64,000 nucleotides of DNA, taken from contig NZ_CP015405.2 in the NCBI RefSeq assembly GCF_001689125.2, positions 277,001 through 341,000 of the forward strand, given 5' to 3'. The translations under genes and the position numbers were made by a program. The notes beneath the pieces were generated by a model. The model saw only the letters and a program-made list of their open reading frames with translations, was not told the origin of the DNA and did not search any database. This document shows positions 36,486 to 46,276 of the stretch, piece after piece (the stretch's first letter is position 1; each line of letters begins with the position of its first letter). This stretch comes from Blautia pseudococcoides. GTDB taxonomy: Bacteria > Bacillota > Clostridia > Lachnospirales > Lachnospiraceae.

Positions 36486-36553
36486 AATCGGGTGCGGCAG
36501 TACGGGAAGCGCATCTGTTTATAACTAAATTCTAAAAAGGAGGGTGCATATTT

Positions 36554-37441
36554 ATGAGTGGTCCTAATAAAAAAGGGATGTCTCTGGAAAAGAAGCATAA
36601 TGTGACCGGCTGGGTATTTCTGATCCCGGCTACAGCATTGATCTGCTGGATGAGTTTTTATCCCATGATCAAAGCCTTCGTTATGTCTCTGCAGACAGGT
36701 ATCGGTATTAATTTAACCTTCGGAGGAGTTGCGAACTACCTTCGTATTCTGAAAGACCCTACATTTAAGCAGTGTCTGTTCAACACATTTTTCTATCTGA
36801 TCATTCAGGTGCCGGTGATGCTGGTACTTGCATTGGCACTGGCTTCCATGCTGAACAATAAGCATCTGCGGTTCAAAGGATTGTTCCGTACAGCGATTTT
36901 CCTTCCCTGTGCAACATCCCTTGTATCTTATGCTATGATCTTCCGTTCCATGTTTGCCAATGATGGTTTTATCAATACTGTTTTAAGAGGAATGGGGGCA
37001 GATCCCATCATGTGGTTTGCCAATGCATGGACAGCCAGAGCGGTTATTATCATTGCACTGATCTGGAGATGGACAGGATACAATATGGTATTCTATCTGT
37101 CAGGCCTGCAGAATATTGAATACTCTGTTTATGAGGCAGCTAAGATTGACGGCGCTTCACCGCTCCAGTCTTTCTTCAAAATTACTGTACCGCTTTTGAA
37201 ACCAACGATTCTTCTGACAACCATCATGTCCACAAACGGAACCCTGCAGTTGTTCGATGAGTCCCTGAACCTGACCAACGGCGGACCGGGTAAAACAACC
37301 ATGACTTTGTCCCACTACATATACAATACATCCTTTGTACAGAGCCCGAATTTCGGCTATGCGGCAGCAATGTCTATCATTGTACTGATCATGGTTGCAA
37401 TTCTGGCAGTTATCCAGATGAAAGTAGGTGATGAACGATGA
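36554..37441 (+). CDS. sugar ABC permease, MalF/MsmF type
   Basis: 295 residues with six predicted membrane segments. The MalF-type EAA motif, YEAAKIDGASPLQSFFKITV, lies at about residues 195-214 and contacts the ATPase. AAGGAGG lies before the ATG. Overlaps the next permease gene by four bases (ATGA). No ATPase gene is in the operon, so a shared MsmX/MsmK-like ATPase elsewhere is expected. Confidence 0.93.
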   Translation: MSGPNKKGMSLEKKHNVTGWVFLIPATALICWMSFYPMIKAFVMSLQTGIGINLTFGGVANYLRILKDPTFKQCLFNTFFYLIIQVPVMLVLALALASMLNNKHLRFKGLFRTAIFLPCATSLVSYAMIFRSMFANDGFINTVLRGMGADPIMWFANAWTARAVIIIALIWRWTGYNMVFYLSGLQNIEYSVYEAAKIDGASPLQSFFKITVPLLKPTILLTTIMSTNGTLQLFDESLNLTNGGPGKTTMTLSHYIYNTSFVQSPNFGYAAAMSIIVLIMVAILAVIQMKVGDER

Positions 37442-38244
37442 ATAAAGGCCAAAAAATATTTCAGTATGTATTCCTGACGATCGTTTCACTGTTCTCTGTA
37501 TTTCCGTTGTACTACATGTTCTGCGGAGCGACAAACAAAAGTACAGATGTAGTAGCCGGCAAGCTGATTCCCGGCGGCTATATTATATCAAATTTCAAGG
37601 CCCTGCTGGCGAACCAGGATTTGGCAAGAGCTATGTGGAACTCCTTCAGAAATGCTGTTATCCTGACTGCTCTGGCCCTGCTGGTTTGTTCTATCGCAGG
37701 TTACGGCTTTGAGATTTATCATGACAAAGGTAAGGACGTTGTTATGACACTCCTTCTGACAGCTATGATGATTCCTTTCGCAGCTATCATGATCCCTTTG
37801 TTCAAGATGTTCTCCACTTTGAAAATGGTCAACAGTATGGCAGCATTTATGCTTCCTACCATTTCAACCCCGTTTTTGATCATGTTGTTCAGGCAAAGTG
37901 CCCGTTCGTTCCCGCATGATATTATTGAGGCAGCCCGCCTTGATGGATTGAGCGAAACCGGAATCTTCTTCCGTATGTTCTTCCCGACCATGCGCTCCAC
38001 ATATGCGGCAGCCATGACCATCACATTCATGAACGCATGGAATAACTACCTGTGGCCAAAGGTAATCTTACAGACAGACAGCTCCATCACCATGCCTATG
38101 CTGGTAGCCAACCTGTTAGGTGGTTATACAGTTGATTACGGTATGCTGATGCTCGGCGTACTTATCTGTACGCTGCCTACTGCAATTGTATTCTTCTGTC
38201 TGCAGAAGAGCTTTGCCGAAGGTATTACAGGTGCTGTCAAATAA
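37438..38244 (+). CDS. sugar ABC permease, MalG/MsmG type
   Basis: 268 residues with six membrane segments and the EAA motif IIEAARLDGLSETGIFFRMF at about residues 162-181. Pairs with the preceding permease. A strong hairpin follows, before the GH2 gene. Confidence 0.93.
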   Translation: MNKGQKIFQYVFLTIVSLFSVFPLYYMFCGATNKSTDVVAGKLIPGGYIISNFKALLANQDLARAMWNSFRNAVILTALALLVCSIAGYGFEIYHDKGKDVVMTLLLTAMMIPFAAIMIPLFKMFSTLKMVNSMAAFMLPTISTPFLIMLFRQSARSFPHDIIEAARLDGLSETGIFFRMFFPTMRSTYAAAMTITFMNAWNNYLWPKVILQTDSSITMPMLVANLLGGYTVDYGMLMLGVLICTLPTAIVFFCLQKSFAEGITGAVK

Positions 38245-38327
38245 AAAAAAGACAGGAACCGGTCTTGCCGGGCTGTTGAAAATAAGGTGACTGTTGGTAA
38301 TTTCACAGTTACAAAATATGTACTATA

Positions 38328-38370
38328 CAGGCGGATATTTTATTTACATGAGATATCCGCCTGATTTTTA
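38328..38370 (+). terminator. terminator between the permease and GH2 genes
   Basis: CAGGCGGATAT/ATATCCGCCTG perfect 11-bp stem, 14-base loop, ATTTTT. Separates importer and glycosidase expression unless read through. Confidence 0.88.
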
Positions 38371-38426
38371 ATCATACGGCAGATGAAAGAAAAACATCAC
38401 TGCCAGCCAATCAACAGGAGGTAAAC

Positions 38427-41400
38427 ATGAAAGTATTTCAGTACGAGAAAGTCAAAGACCCCGCCTGGTTTCAGGAAAACAGGGTCAACGCCCATTCGGA
38501 CCACAGATATTATGGATCCGTGGAGAAGATGGAGCAGAAGCAGGATGATTTCAGGTACAGCCTGAATGGTCTGTGGAAATTCCACTATGCCAGGAATTAT
38601 CAAAGCACGATCCCCGGCTTTGCGTCCATGGATCACTGCTGCAGGTCCTGGGATGATATCCATGTACCGGCTCATATCCAGATGGAGGGATATGACTGCC
38701 CCCAGTATGCCAATGTGCAGTATCCCTGGGAGGGCTGGGAGGAGCTGGAACCCGGGGAGATTCCCACACGGTTTAACCCTGTGGCTAGTTATGTGAAATA
38801 TTTTGAAGTGCCGGAAAATATGAAAGGCAAACGTGTTTTCATCTCTTTCCAGGGCGCGGAGAGCGGTATTGCAGTCTGGCTGAACGGCAGCTATGTGGGA
38901 TATAGTGAAGATACCTTTACCCCGTCCGAGTTTGAACTGACCCCGTATCTTAAGGAGGGGGAAAATAAACTGGCAGCCCAGGTTTTCAAATTTACCAGCA
39001 GCAGTTGGTGTGAGGACCAGGATTTCTTCCGCTTTTCCGGTATTTACAGGGATGTATATCTGTATGCCATACCCCAGGTGCATGTGGAGGATATGAGGAT
39101 CCGCACACTGCTGGATGATACGTTCACAAAAGCAGATCTGGAGATCGTGCTGAAAGCCACGGCGGAAGGAAAAGCAAAGATCACCCTCTCAAAGGAAAAT
39201 GAGATATTGATGACAGAGGGATGCGGGCTGGAGAGTGAGACAAAACTGGTGATGAAAGTGGAGAACCCAGAGCTTTGGAGCGCGGAAGCGCCTGTGCTTT
39301 ATGACCTTCTTATCCAGATCACGGACAAGGAAGGAAACTTAACAGAGGTGATCCCTTACAAAGTCGGTTTCCGAAGATTTGAGATGAAAGACAATATTAT
39401 GACGCTGAACGGCAAAAGAGTGGTGTTCAAAGGTGTGAACCGTCACGAATTCAGTTCCGTAAGCGGCCGCCATGTGTCAAGGGAAGAGCTGGTCAAGGAT
39501 ATTGTGACCATGAAGAGGAACAATATCAATGCCATCCGCACCTGCCATTACCCGGATGGTTCAGACATCTATGACTTATGTGACGAATACGGGCTTTACA
39601 TGATCGCGGAGAATAATCTGGAGTCCCACGGTTCCTGGGATTCCCAGGCAGAGAAAAAAGAGCCGGACCTCAATAAGGTAGTGCCCTGCGACCATCCGGA
39701 ATGGCTGGGCATGATGCTGGACCGTGTAAATTCCATGTATCAGCGAGACAAAAACCATCCGGCTATTCTTATCTGGTCCTGCGGCAATGAATCCTTCGGC
39801 GGAAAGGATATTTATGAGATGTCAGAGTTCTACCGCAGGGAAGACCCCACAAGACTGGTGCATTATGAAGGCGTATTCTGGGACCGTAGATATAATGGCT
39901 CCAGCGATATGGAAAGCCAGATGTACCCTTCCGTGGAAAGCATCAAGGCATTCCTGGAGAAAGACCGAAGCAAACCGTTTATCTGTTGTGAATATACCCA
40001 TGCCATGGGGAATTCCTGTGGTGCTATGCATAAATACACAGATCTGACCGATACGGAGCCTTTATACCAGGGCGGATTTATCTGGGATTATATTGACCAG
40101 TCCATATATAAAAAAGACCGTTACGGAAAAGAATTCCTGGCTTACGGCGGTGATTTTGATGACCGTCCCTGCGATTATAACTTCAGCGGCAACGGCATTG
40201 CCTATGGGGGGGACAGGGAACCTTCCCCAAAGATGCAGGAGGTAAAATTCAATTATCAGAATATCACAGCCATTGTGGAAAAAGATAAAGTGCGGGTGAT
40301 CAACAAAAATCTGTTTGTAAATACAGACAGTTTTGACTGCGTTGTTTTGGTGGAAAAGAATGGGCACCTGATAAAAGAAGCATGTCTGGAAACACATACG
40401 GCGCCTCTTTCTGAGGATGTGTATGAACTGCCGGTCCGTGTTCAGACTTTGCCGGGAGAGTATGCGGTTACGGTTTCCTTCCGCCTGAAAGAGGATACCC
40501 TGTGGGCAAAGAGAGGGCACGAGACTGCCTTCGGTCAGGGTGTGTATCAGGTTGGGGAACCTGCTGTTTTACATAAAGGAAAGATGGATATCGTAAAGAG
40601 TGTACACAACATTGGGATTCACGGGGATGGTTTCCGTGTTCTCTTCTCCTATCTGAACGGCGGACTTGTATCTTATGTGTACGGCGGTGTGGAGATGATC
40701 AAGGCCATTCCGAAACCAAACTTCTGGCGGGCGCCTACAGACAATGACTGCGGCAATCTGATGCCTATGCGCTACGGACAGTGGAAACTGGCAAGCATGT
40801 ATCTGAACCACAAAGATCCTCAGGGCGGATACCGCATACCAAAACTGGAAGTTTTGGAAGACTGCGCTGTGGTCACTTATACATACTATATGCCATCTAT
40901 CCCTTCTGCGGAGTGCAGCCTTGCTTATAAAGTATTCGGTGACGGAACCATTGAGACTACACTTTCCTATGACCCGGTCAAAGAACTGGGGGATATGCCG
41001 GAATTTGGCGTTATGTTCAAATTTGATGCGGATCATGACCATGTAAGCTGGTATGGCATGGGACCGGAGGAGACCTATGTTGACCGCTGTCAGGGTGCCA
41101 AACTTGGTATCTACAGCAACAAAGTGGCTGATAATATGGCTGCGTATCTGGTTCCCCAGGAATGCGGTAATAAGGTGGGTGTCCGCTGGGCCAGTGTGAC
41201 AGACCGGAAAGGCAGGGGAATGCTTTTTACAGGGGATAAGATGGAATTCTCCGCACTTCCCTATACGCCTCATGAGATTGAGAATGCCATGCATTCTTTT
41301 GAGCTTCCGGAAGTACATTATACAGTTGTCAGGGTGTCCGCAAAGCAGATGGGAATAGCCGGAGATGACAGCTGGGGTTCCAAAACCCATCCGGAATATC

Positions 41401-41453
41401 TTCTGAACACAGAGGACAAAATGGAATTCACATTCAGCTTCAAAGGGGTATAA
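38427..41453 (+). CDS. lacZ: GH2 beta-galactosidase, LacZ type
   Basis: 1008 residues, close to E. coli LacZ (1023). Order: sugar-binding jelly-roll, immunoglobulin-like domain, TIM barrel, and the C-terminal Bgal_small_N domain. Acid/base Glu455 in WSCGNES, nucleophile Glu522 in CCEYTHAMGNS, metal region IAENNLESHG. No signal peptide, so it acts in the cytosol on imported beta-galactosides such as lactose or galacto-oligosaccharides. AGGAGG lies before the ATG. Followed by a GH42 gene of overlapping activity. Confidence 0.93.
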   Translation: MKVFQYEKVKDPAWFQENRVNAHSDHRYYGSVEKMEQKQDDFRYSLNGLWKFHYARNYQSTIPGFASMDHCCRSWDDIHVPAHIQMEGYDCPQYANVQYPWEGWEELEPGEIPTRFNPVASYVKYFEVPENMKGKRVFISFQGAESGIAVWLNGSYVGYSEDTFTPSEFELTPYLKEGENKLAAQVFKFTSSSWCEDQDFFRFSGIYRDVYLYAIPQVHVEDMRIRTLLDDTFTKADLEIVLKATAEGKAKITLSKENEILMTEGCGLESETKLVMKVENPELWSAEAPVLYDLLIQITDKEGNLTEVIPYKVGFRRFEMKDNIMTLNGKRVVFKGVNRHEFSSVSGRHVSREELVKDIVTMKRNNINAIRTCHYPDGSDIYDLCDEYGLYMIAENNLESHGSWDSQAEKKEPDLNKVVPCDHPEWLGMMLDRVNSMYQRDKNHPAILIWSCGNESFGGKDIYEMSEFYRREDPTRLVHYEGVFWDRRYNGSSDMESQMYPSVESIKAFLEKDRSKPFICCEYTHAMGNSCGAMHKYTDLTDTEPLYQGGFIWDYIDQSIYKKDRYGKEFLAYGGDFDDRPCDYNFSGNGIAYGGDREPSPKMQEVKFNYQNITAIVEKDKVRVINKNLFVNTDSFDCVVLVEKNGHLIKEACLETHTAPLSEDVYELPVRVQTLPGEYAVTVSFRLKEDTLWAKRGHETAFGQGVYQVGEPAVLHKGKMDIVKSVHNIGIHGDGFRVLFSYLNGGLVSYVYGGVEMIKAIPKPNFWRAPTDNDCGNLMPMRYGQWKLASMYLNHKDPQGGYRIPKLEVLEDCAVVTYTYYMPSIPSAECSLAYKVFGDGTIETTLSYDPVKELGDMPEFGVMFKFDADHDHVSWYGMGPEETYVDRCQGAKLGIYSNKVADNMAAYLVPQECGNKVGVRWASVTDRKGRGMLFTGDKMEFSALPYTPHEIENAMHSFELPEVHYTVVRVSAKQMGIAGDDSWGSKTHPEYLLNTEDKMEFTFSFKGV

Positions 41454-41514
41454 AAGTACAAAACAGTTTAAGACAGGGCCGGCCTTTTATGGTGCGGCCC
41501 ATTGGAGGACAGAT

Positions 41515-43542
41515 ATGGGCAAAGACGTAAATTTCGGTAAAATGATCCACGGGGGGGACTACAATCCGGAACAGTGGCTGGATTCCCCGGACATCCTTAG
41601 GAAGGATATAGAGTATTTTAAAAAGGCGAAGATCAATGAAGTTTCTCTTGGGATTTTCTCCTGGGCAGTGCTGGAACCACGTGAGGGGGAATACAACTTC
41701 GGATGGATGGAAGAGATGATCAACCGTCTGTATGAAAACGGCATTTCCACGATCCTGGCAACTCCATCCGGTGCCCGTCCAAAATGGATGAGCGACAAAT
41801 ATCAGGAAGTTCTCCGGGTGGAGGCTGACAGGCACAGAAATCTGTTCGGCGGCAGACATAACCACTGCTATACATCTCCTGTATACAGGGAAAAAGTACG
41901 GCAGATGAATATGGCGTTATCTGAAAAATTCGGAAAGCATCCCGGTGTTATCGGATGGCATCTTTCAAATGAGTATGGCGGAGAGTGCCACTGCTCCCTC
42001 TGCCAGGAAGAATTCCGCAGGTGGCTAAAGGAGAAATACGGTACTATTGATGCACTGAATAAAGCCTGGGCCACAACTTTCTGGAGCCATATTTACAATG
42101 ATTTTTCACAGGTGGAAAGCCCGTCTCCGAGAGGGGAGTCAGGTCTTCATGGATTAAATCTGGACTGGAAACGTTTTGTCACGGACAGGACCGTGGATTT
42201 TGTGCGGCATGAGGCACAGGCAGTGAAGGACGGCGGCTCAGACCTTCCGGTGATGATCAACATGATGTACAATTTCCGAGGCTTAAATTACCATAAATTT
42301 CAAGACGTGGTGGATATCGTCACATGGGATAACTATCCCACATGGCACAAAGGACCGGAGTCCCATACGGCTATGGATACAGGAATGCAGCATGATATTA
42401 TGAGGAGTATCCTGAAAAAACCGTTCCTTCTCATGGAGTCATGTCCGTCAGCTACAAACTGGCAGAGTGTGAGCAAGCTGAAAAAGCCGGGGATGCTGCG
42501 GGCAGCTTCCCTCCAGGCAGTCGCACACGGTTCAGACAGTGTGCAGTATTTCCAGCTCCGCCAGAGCCGGGGCTCCAGCGAGAAATTCCACGGTGCTGTC
42601 ATTGACCATTACGGCGGGGATGACACCAGAGTATTCGGTGAAGTGACAGAAGTAGGAGAAGCTCTGGATGCCCTGCGTGAGATGGCGGGAAGCCGTACCC
42701 ATTCACAGGCGGCGGTTATCTATGACTGGGAAAACCGCTGGGCTATGGAGGACGCGGCTGGTCCGAGAAATAAAAACCTGTATTATAAAGAGGCGGTGGA
42801 AAAGTCTTACTATGCCTTCCGCAAGCAGGGGCTTGATGTGGATGTTATTGACATGGAGCAGGATTTGGCCGGTTATAAAATCGTAGCAGCCCCAATGCTG
42901 TATATGTTCAGAGCCGGATTTGAGGAGAAGGCACAGAACTTTGTGCATGCAGGCGGAAAGCTGATCCTCACTTACTGGTCAGGTATTGTGGATGATACAG
43001 ACCTCTGTTTCCTTGGCGGCACTCCTCACGGTCTGATGGATGTGTGCGGTCTGCGCAGCACGGAAATTGACGGGCTGTATGACGGGGAGACCAACTGCGG
43101 TGTTCCGGTGGAAGGAAATGCGCTGAACATGACAAAGACATATACATGTGAGCATCTCTGTGACCTGGTAAGGACAAACGGGGCGGAAGTTATTATGACC
43201 TACGGAAAAGATTTTTACGCCAAAATGCCGGCGCTGACCTGCAATACTTATGGTGAGGGAAAAGCTTATTATGTGTGTGCGGATTTTGAGCAGGGCTTTT
43301 ACGACGAGTTTTACAGAAAGCTGGTAAAAGTGGCCGGGATCAAACGATACATCCATCACATTCCTGCCGGAATCGAAGTGACATCCAGAGAGACAGAGGA
43401 TGCGTATTACCTGATCGTACAGAATTTCAATCCGGGAAGTACAGAGGTGCGCCTGCCGAAGGGACCGTTTGCGGTTTGGTATGGCGAATACGACGGTACG
43501 GTAAAAGGTTTTGATATGGTGGTACTTAAAAAAAGTAAATAG
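41515..43542 (+). CDS. GH42 beta-galactosidase
   Basis: 675 residues. Catalytic TIM barrel with acid/base Glu153 (WHLSNEYGGE) and nucleophile Glu308 (LLMESCPSATNW). The GECHCSLCQ cysteines together with an upstream Cys form the known GH42 zinc site. Then come a trimerisation (GATase-like) domain and a small C-terminal beta domain. No signal peptide. GH42 enzymes favour galacto-oligosaccharides from galactan or milk over lactose, complementing the GH2 enzyme. GGAGGAC before the ATG. Confidence 0.94.
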   Translation: MGKDVNFGKMIHGGDYNPEQWLDSPDILRKDIEYFKKAKINEVSLGIFSWAVLEPREGEYNFGWMEEMINRLYENGISTILATPSGARPKWMSDKYQEVLRVEADRHRNLFGGRHNHCYTSPVYREKVRQMNMALSEKFGKHPGVIGWHLSNEYGGECHCSLCQEEFRRWLKEKYGTIDALNKAWATTFWSHIYNDFSQVESPSPRGESGLHGLNLDWKRFVTDRTVDFVRHEAQAVKDGGSDLPVMINMMYNFRGLNYHKFQDVVDIVTWDNYPTWHKGPESHTAMDTGMQHDIMRSILKKPFLLMESCPSATNWQSVSKLKKPGMLRAASLQAVAHGSDSVQYFQLRQSRGSSEKFHGAVIDHYGGDDTRVFGEVTEVGEALDALREMAGSRTHSQAAVIYDWENRWAMEDAAGPRNKNLYYKEAVEKSYYAFRKQGLDVDVIDMEQDLAGYKIVAAPMLYMFRAGFEEKAQNFVHAGGKLILTYWSGIVDDTDLCFLGGTPHGLMDVCGLRSTEIDGLYDGETNCGVPVEGNALNMTKTYTCEHLCDLVRTNGAEVIMTYGKDFYAKMPALTCNTYGEGKAYYVCADFEQGFYDEFYRKLVKVAGIKRYIHHIPAGIEVTSRETEDAYYLIVQNFNPGSTEVRLPKGPFAVWYGEYDGTVKGFDMVVLKKSK

Positions 43543-43613
43543 ACATAGGAAGGCTGGGATGATATAATAAAAAACAGTTAAAAAGCTGCCAGTAAATGAA
43601 TATGAGAGTACGG

Positions 43614-43658
43614 AAAAAGCGGACAAGGAGGTCATATTGACACTTTGCCCGCTTTTTT
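43614..43658 (+). terminator. terminator of the galactoside operon
   Basis: AAAAAGCGG/CCGCTTTTT stem with an inner GTCA/TGAC pair in the loop, then a T run. It ends the GH42 transcript. Confidence 0.75.
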
Positions 43659-44010
43659 AAAGGATTTTTTTACCGGGGATGTACCCAGGATCCGGCATTT
43701 TGTAAAAGTATACAACTTTGCGAAATTTAAAGGGGAAGAGGAGGAGGCAGCCCTGGTGTATGATATTGGCATTAAACCCGCGGAGGTAAATACGGGCGCA
43801 GTGATGGGAAGCTTCAGGAGCGGGAGGGGCCTGCGCTGGCGGTTTCAGGACAAAAAGGGGATTGCGCCTTGCCGGGGATATGTATCTGCATTCGCCGTGG
43901 AAATTATCGGATACCTGGGCCCAAGAGGCTTAGAGCAGGGGGGATATCCTGCAGTAGCAGAAAAAGGAATTTTCAGGTACACATTGACTTTTCATTCTGA
44001 GGCTGTATAA
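43645..44010 (+). pseudogene. broken HD-domain phosphohydrolase
   Basis: The first ~50 codons resemble small Clostridial HD-domain proteins: FTGDVPRIRHFVKVYNFAKF and ALVYDIGIKPAE. The metal-binding His-Asp pair has become Tyr-Asp, and about 12 residues before it are missing. From about 43791 the expected continuation YGRSDGKLQEREGPALA lies in the neighbouring frame, so there is a frameshift. Later parts drift between frames. The only possible ribosome site is inside the terminator of the preceding gene. I read it as a decaying gene. Confidence 0.7.
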
Positions 44011-44063
44011 TTTTTTAGGTACATACAGACGGATTTTAAAGCACAGAGACAGAAGGAGGAGCT

Positions 44064-44435
44064 ATGAAGTATCTGAGACAATTCTGCATTATTTTACTGT
44101 TATCATTTTTAGGAGAAGGGCTGCATATCATCCTGCCGCTTCCCGTGCCTGCCAGTGTTTACGGCCTGGTTCTGATGCTGGCTGCGCTTCAGACAGGTAT
44201 CTTAAAAACACATCAGGTGAGGGAAACGGCGGGATTTTTGATTGAGATCATGCCTGTGATGTTCATACCTGCCGCGGCAGGACTGCTGAACGCATGGGGG
44301 GTGCTGAAGCCTGTCTTCGTTCCGGTTGCGGTTATCACTGCCGTTACTACAGTTTTTGTCATGGTGGTCACAGGGCTTGTGACCCAGGGGATCATACGGA
44401 AGGGGAGAAAGAAAAATGAATGCATTGCTGAGTGA
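44064..44435 (+). CDS. lrgA: LrgA/CidA-family holin-like membrane protein
   Basis: 123 residues with four membrane segments. Family signatures LPLPVPASVYGLVLM and FLIEIMPVMFIPAAAGLL are clear. LrgA/CidA pair with LrgB/CidB; the pair has been linked to autolysis control and, in other bacteria, to pyruvate or glycolate movement. AAGGAGG lies before the ATG. Overlaps lrgB by 20 bases. Confidence 0.88.
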   Translation: MKYLRQFCIILLLSFLGEGLHIILPLPVPASVYGLVLMLAALQTGILKTHQVRETAGFLIEIMPVMFIPAAAGLLNAWGVLKPVFVPVAVITAVTTVFVMVVTGLVTQGIIRKGRKKNECIAE

Positions 44436-45108
44436 TTCTATTTTCTGGGGAGCAGTTTTAAGCCTTTTGGGATATGAGGCGGGACTGCTTTTGAAACGGA
44501 AATTTAAGATGGCGGTTTTTAATCCGCTGCTGATAGGTGTGATCTGTGTGATTGGCGTGCTGGCAGTGGGGCATATTGATTATGACAGTTACTATGAGGG
44601 CGGCAAATATATCAGCTACCTTTTGACTCCGGCCACAGTATGTCTGGCAGTGCCCTTGTATGAACAGATGGGACTTTTAAGGAAAAATCTGAAAGCAGTG
44701 GCAGCAGGGCTTATATCCGGTGTGCTTGCCAGCCTTGTCAGTGTATTTCTGCTGGCAAAGCTGTTTGGACTGGATCATGCCCAGTATGTGACACTGCTTC
44801 CAAAGTCCATCACAACAGCCATCGGCATGGGGGTATCTGAAGAACTGGGCGGAATTGTCACAATTACGGTGGCGGTTATCATTATTACCGGAATTTTGGG
44901 TAACATGATAGGGGAAGTGGTATTTAAAATCTTTCATATCCAGGAGCCTGTGGCAAAAGGTCTGTCCCTGGGGGCATCTTCCCATGCCATCGGAACGGCC
45001 AAGGCCATGGAACTCGGTCCGGTGGAAGGGGCCATGAGCAGTCTGGCTATTGCGGTAGCGGGTCTTCTGACTGTGATAGGTGCCTCAGTATTTGCAGGAT
45101 TTATGTAG
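44416..45108 (+). CDS. lrgB: LrgB/CidB-family membrane protein
   Basis: 230 residues, the standard length, with about seven hydrophobic segments and family motifs NPLLIGVICVIG, LLPKSITTAIGMGVSEELGG and ASSHAIGTAKAMELG. Partner of the LrgA-like protein before it; the overlap points to translational coupling. A cytidylate-kinase-like gene starts 18 bases after the stop. Confidence 0.9.
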   Translation: MNALLSDSIFWGAVLSLLGYEAGLLLKRKFKMAVFNPLLIGVICVIGVLAVGHIDYDSYYEGGKYISYLLTPATVCLAVPLYEQMGLLRKNLKAVAAGLISGVLASLVSVFLLAKLFGLDHAQYVTLLPKSITTAIGMGVSEELGGIVTITVAVIIITGILGNMIGEVVFKIFHIQEPVAKGLSLGASSHAIGTAKAMELGPVEGAMSSLAIAVAGLLTVIGASVFAGFM

Positions 45109-45126
45109 CAGAAGGGAGCGGTAGAG

Positions 45127-45705
45127 ATGGAAAAGGGTATTATCACCATTGGAAGGCAGTACGGAAGCCAGGGAAAGGCGATAGGAAAAAAGCTTGCCAA
45201 GAAGCTTGGCTGCACCTTTTATGATAAAGAAGAACTTACCAAGATTGCCAGAGGAAGAGATTACGAAGAAGTGAGGGAGTTTTATGAGGAACAGCCTGTG
45301 GACAGCCTGCTGTACGCCATTGCCATGAATAATGTGGAGAGGGAAATGGAAAAGGTTCCCTTTGCACGTATCCGGGAACTGTGCGGCGTGGGTCCCTGCG
45401 TGCTCATTGGCCGGTGTGGCAGTGAAATCTTCAGGGGAGACCCAAATGCTGTGAGTATTTTCATTCATGGGGATATGGAAAAAAGAATTCAGTATGTGAT
45501 GGAGACAGAAGGCCTGTCCAGGAACAGTGCCAGAAAGAAGATCAGCCGGACCGATGAGGCCAGGACATCCTTTCACAGATATTATACGCACAGGGAATGG
45601 GGGAGAGCCGAAGACTATGAACTATGCCTGGACAGCAGTATTCTGGGGGCAGACAGATGTGTTGAGGCTATACTTGGATATCTTAAGATCCGGGAACTGA
45701 TTTAA
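45127..45705 (+). CDS. cytidylate-kinase-like protein (Cytidylate_kin2 family)
   Basis: 192 residues. IITIGRQYGSQGKAIGKKLA at residues 4-23 occupies the P-loop position but lacks a standard GKS/T, as usual in this family. The VLIGRCGSEIF core and RYYTHREWGRAEDYELCLDS near the C-terminus are typical. It shares these with the kinase half of the transporter fusion at 13366-15459. Substrate is not established; true CMP kinase Cmk is a different subfamily. AGGGAG lies before the ATG. Lies between lrgB and the chromate transporter genes. Confidence 0.85.
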   Translation: MEKGIITIGRQYGSQGKAIGKKLAKKLGCTFYDKEELTKIARGRDYEEVREFYEEQPVDSLLYAIAMNNVEREMEKVPFARIRELCGVGPCVLIGRCGSEIFRGDPNAVSIFIHGDMEKRIQYVMETEGLSRNSARKKISRTDEARTSFHRYYTHREWGRAEDYELCLDSSILGADRCVEAILGYLKIRELI

Positions 45706-45724
45706 ACAGGCAGAAGGAGAAGAG

Positions 45725-46276
45725 ATGAAAGAGCTGTTATCATTATTCTGGGTATTTGCCCGGATGGGTGCCGTTACTTTTGGGGGCGGTTATGCCATGC
45801 TTCCCATTATACAGCGGGAAGTGGTGGAAAAACGGGGATGGGCAGCGGAGGAGGAGATTATGGATTATTATGCCATAGGCCAGTGCACGCCCGGGATCAT
45901 TGCGGTCAATACATCCACATTTATCGGATATAAAAGAAAAGGCGTGCTGGGAGGGATTGCGGCGACACTGGGATTTGTATTTCCATCCCTTGTGATCATT
46001 ACGGTTATCGCGGCATTTCTGCGGAATTTTTCCCATATTGCTTTTGTGAGCCACGCATTTAACGGGATTCGGGCCTGCGTCTGTGCATTGATCCTGGATG
46101 CAGTGCTGAAACTGGGAAAGAAATCCGTAGTTGATTTAAAATGCCTGGCGGTCTGCGCCGCAGTGCTTTTGCTGTCCATGTTTACTCCGGTATCCCCGGC
46201 AATCCTTGTAGTGGGGGCAGGTGTGCTGGGGATTTTGCTTCGGCAGGGCATGAGAAGGGCAGGTGAGAGAGTATGA
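45725..46276 (+). CDS. chromate transporter family protein, first half-size subunit
   Basis: 183 residues, a short-chain CHR protein with about five membrane segments: FGGGYAMLPIIQREVVEKRG and GQCTPGIIAVNTSTFIGYK are the family signatures. Short CHR proteins work as pairs with opposite topology. Overlaps the next gene by four bases. Annotated generally as chromate transporters, but the physiological anion in gut anaerobes is not certain. Confidence 0.9.
   Translation: MKELLSLFWVFARMGAVTFGGGYAMLPIIQREVVEKRGWAAEEEIMDYYAIGQCTPGIIAVNTSTFIGYKRKGVLGGIAATLGFVFPSLVIITVIAAFLRNFSHIAFVSHAFNGIRACVCALILDAVLKLGKKSVVDLKCLAVCAAVLLLSMFTPVSPAILVVGAGVLGILLRQGMRRAGERV

Noticed and set aside
40569..41390. 273-codon minus-strand frame
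   Set aside because: Antisense to the GH2 gene; no start signal and no family.
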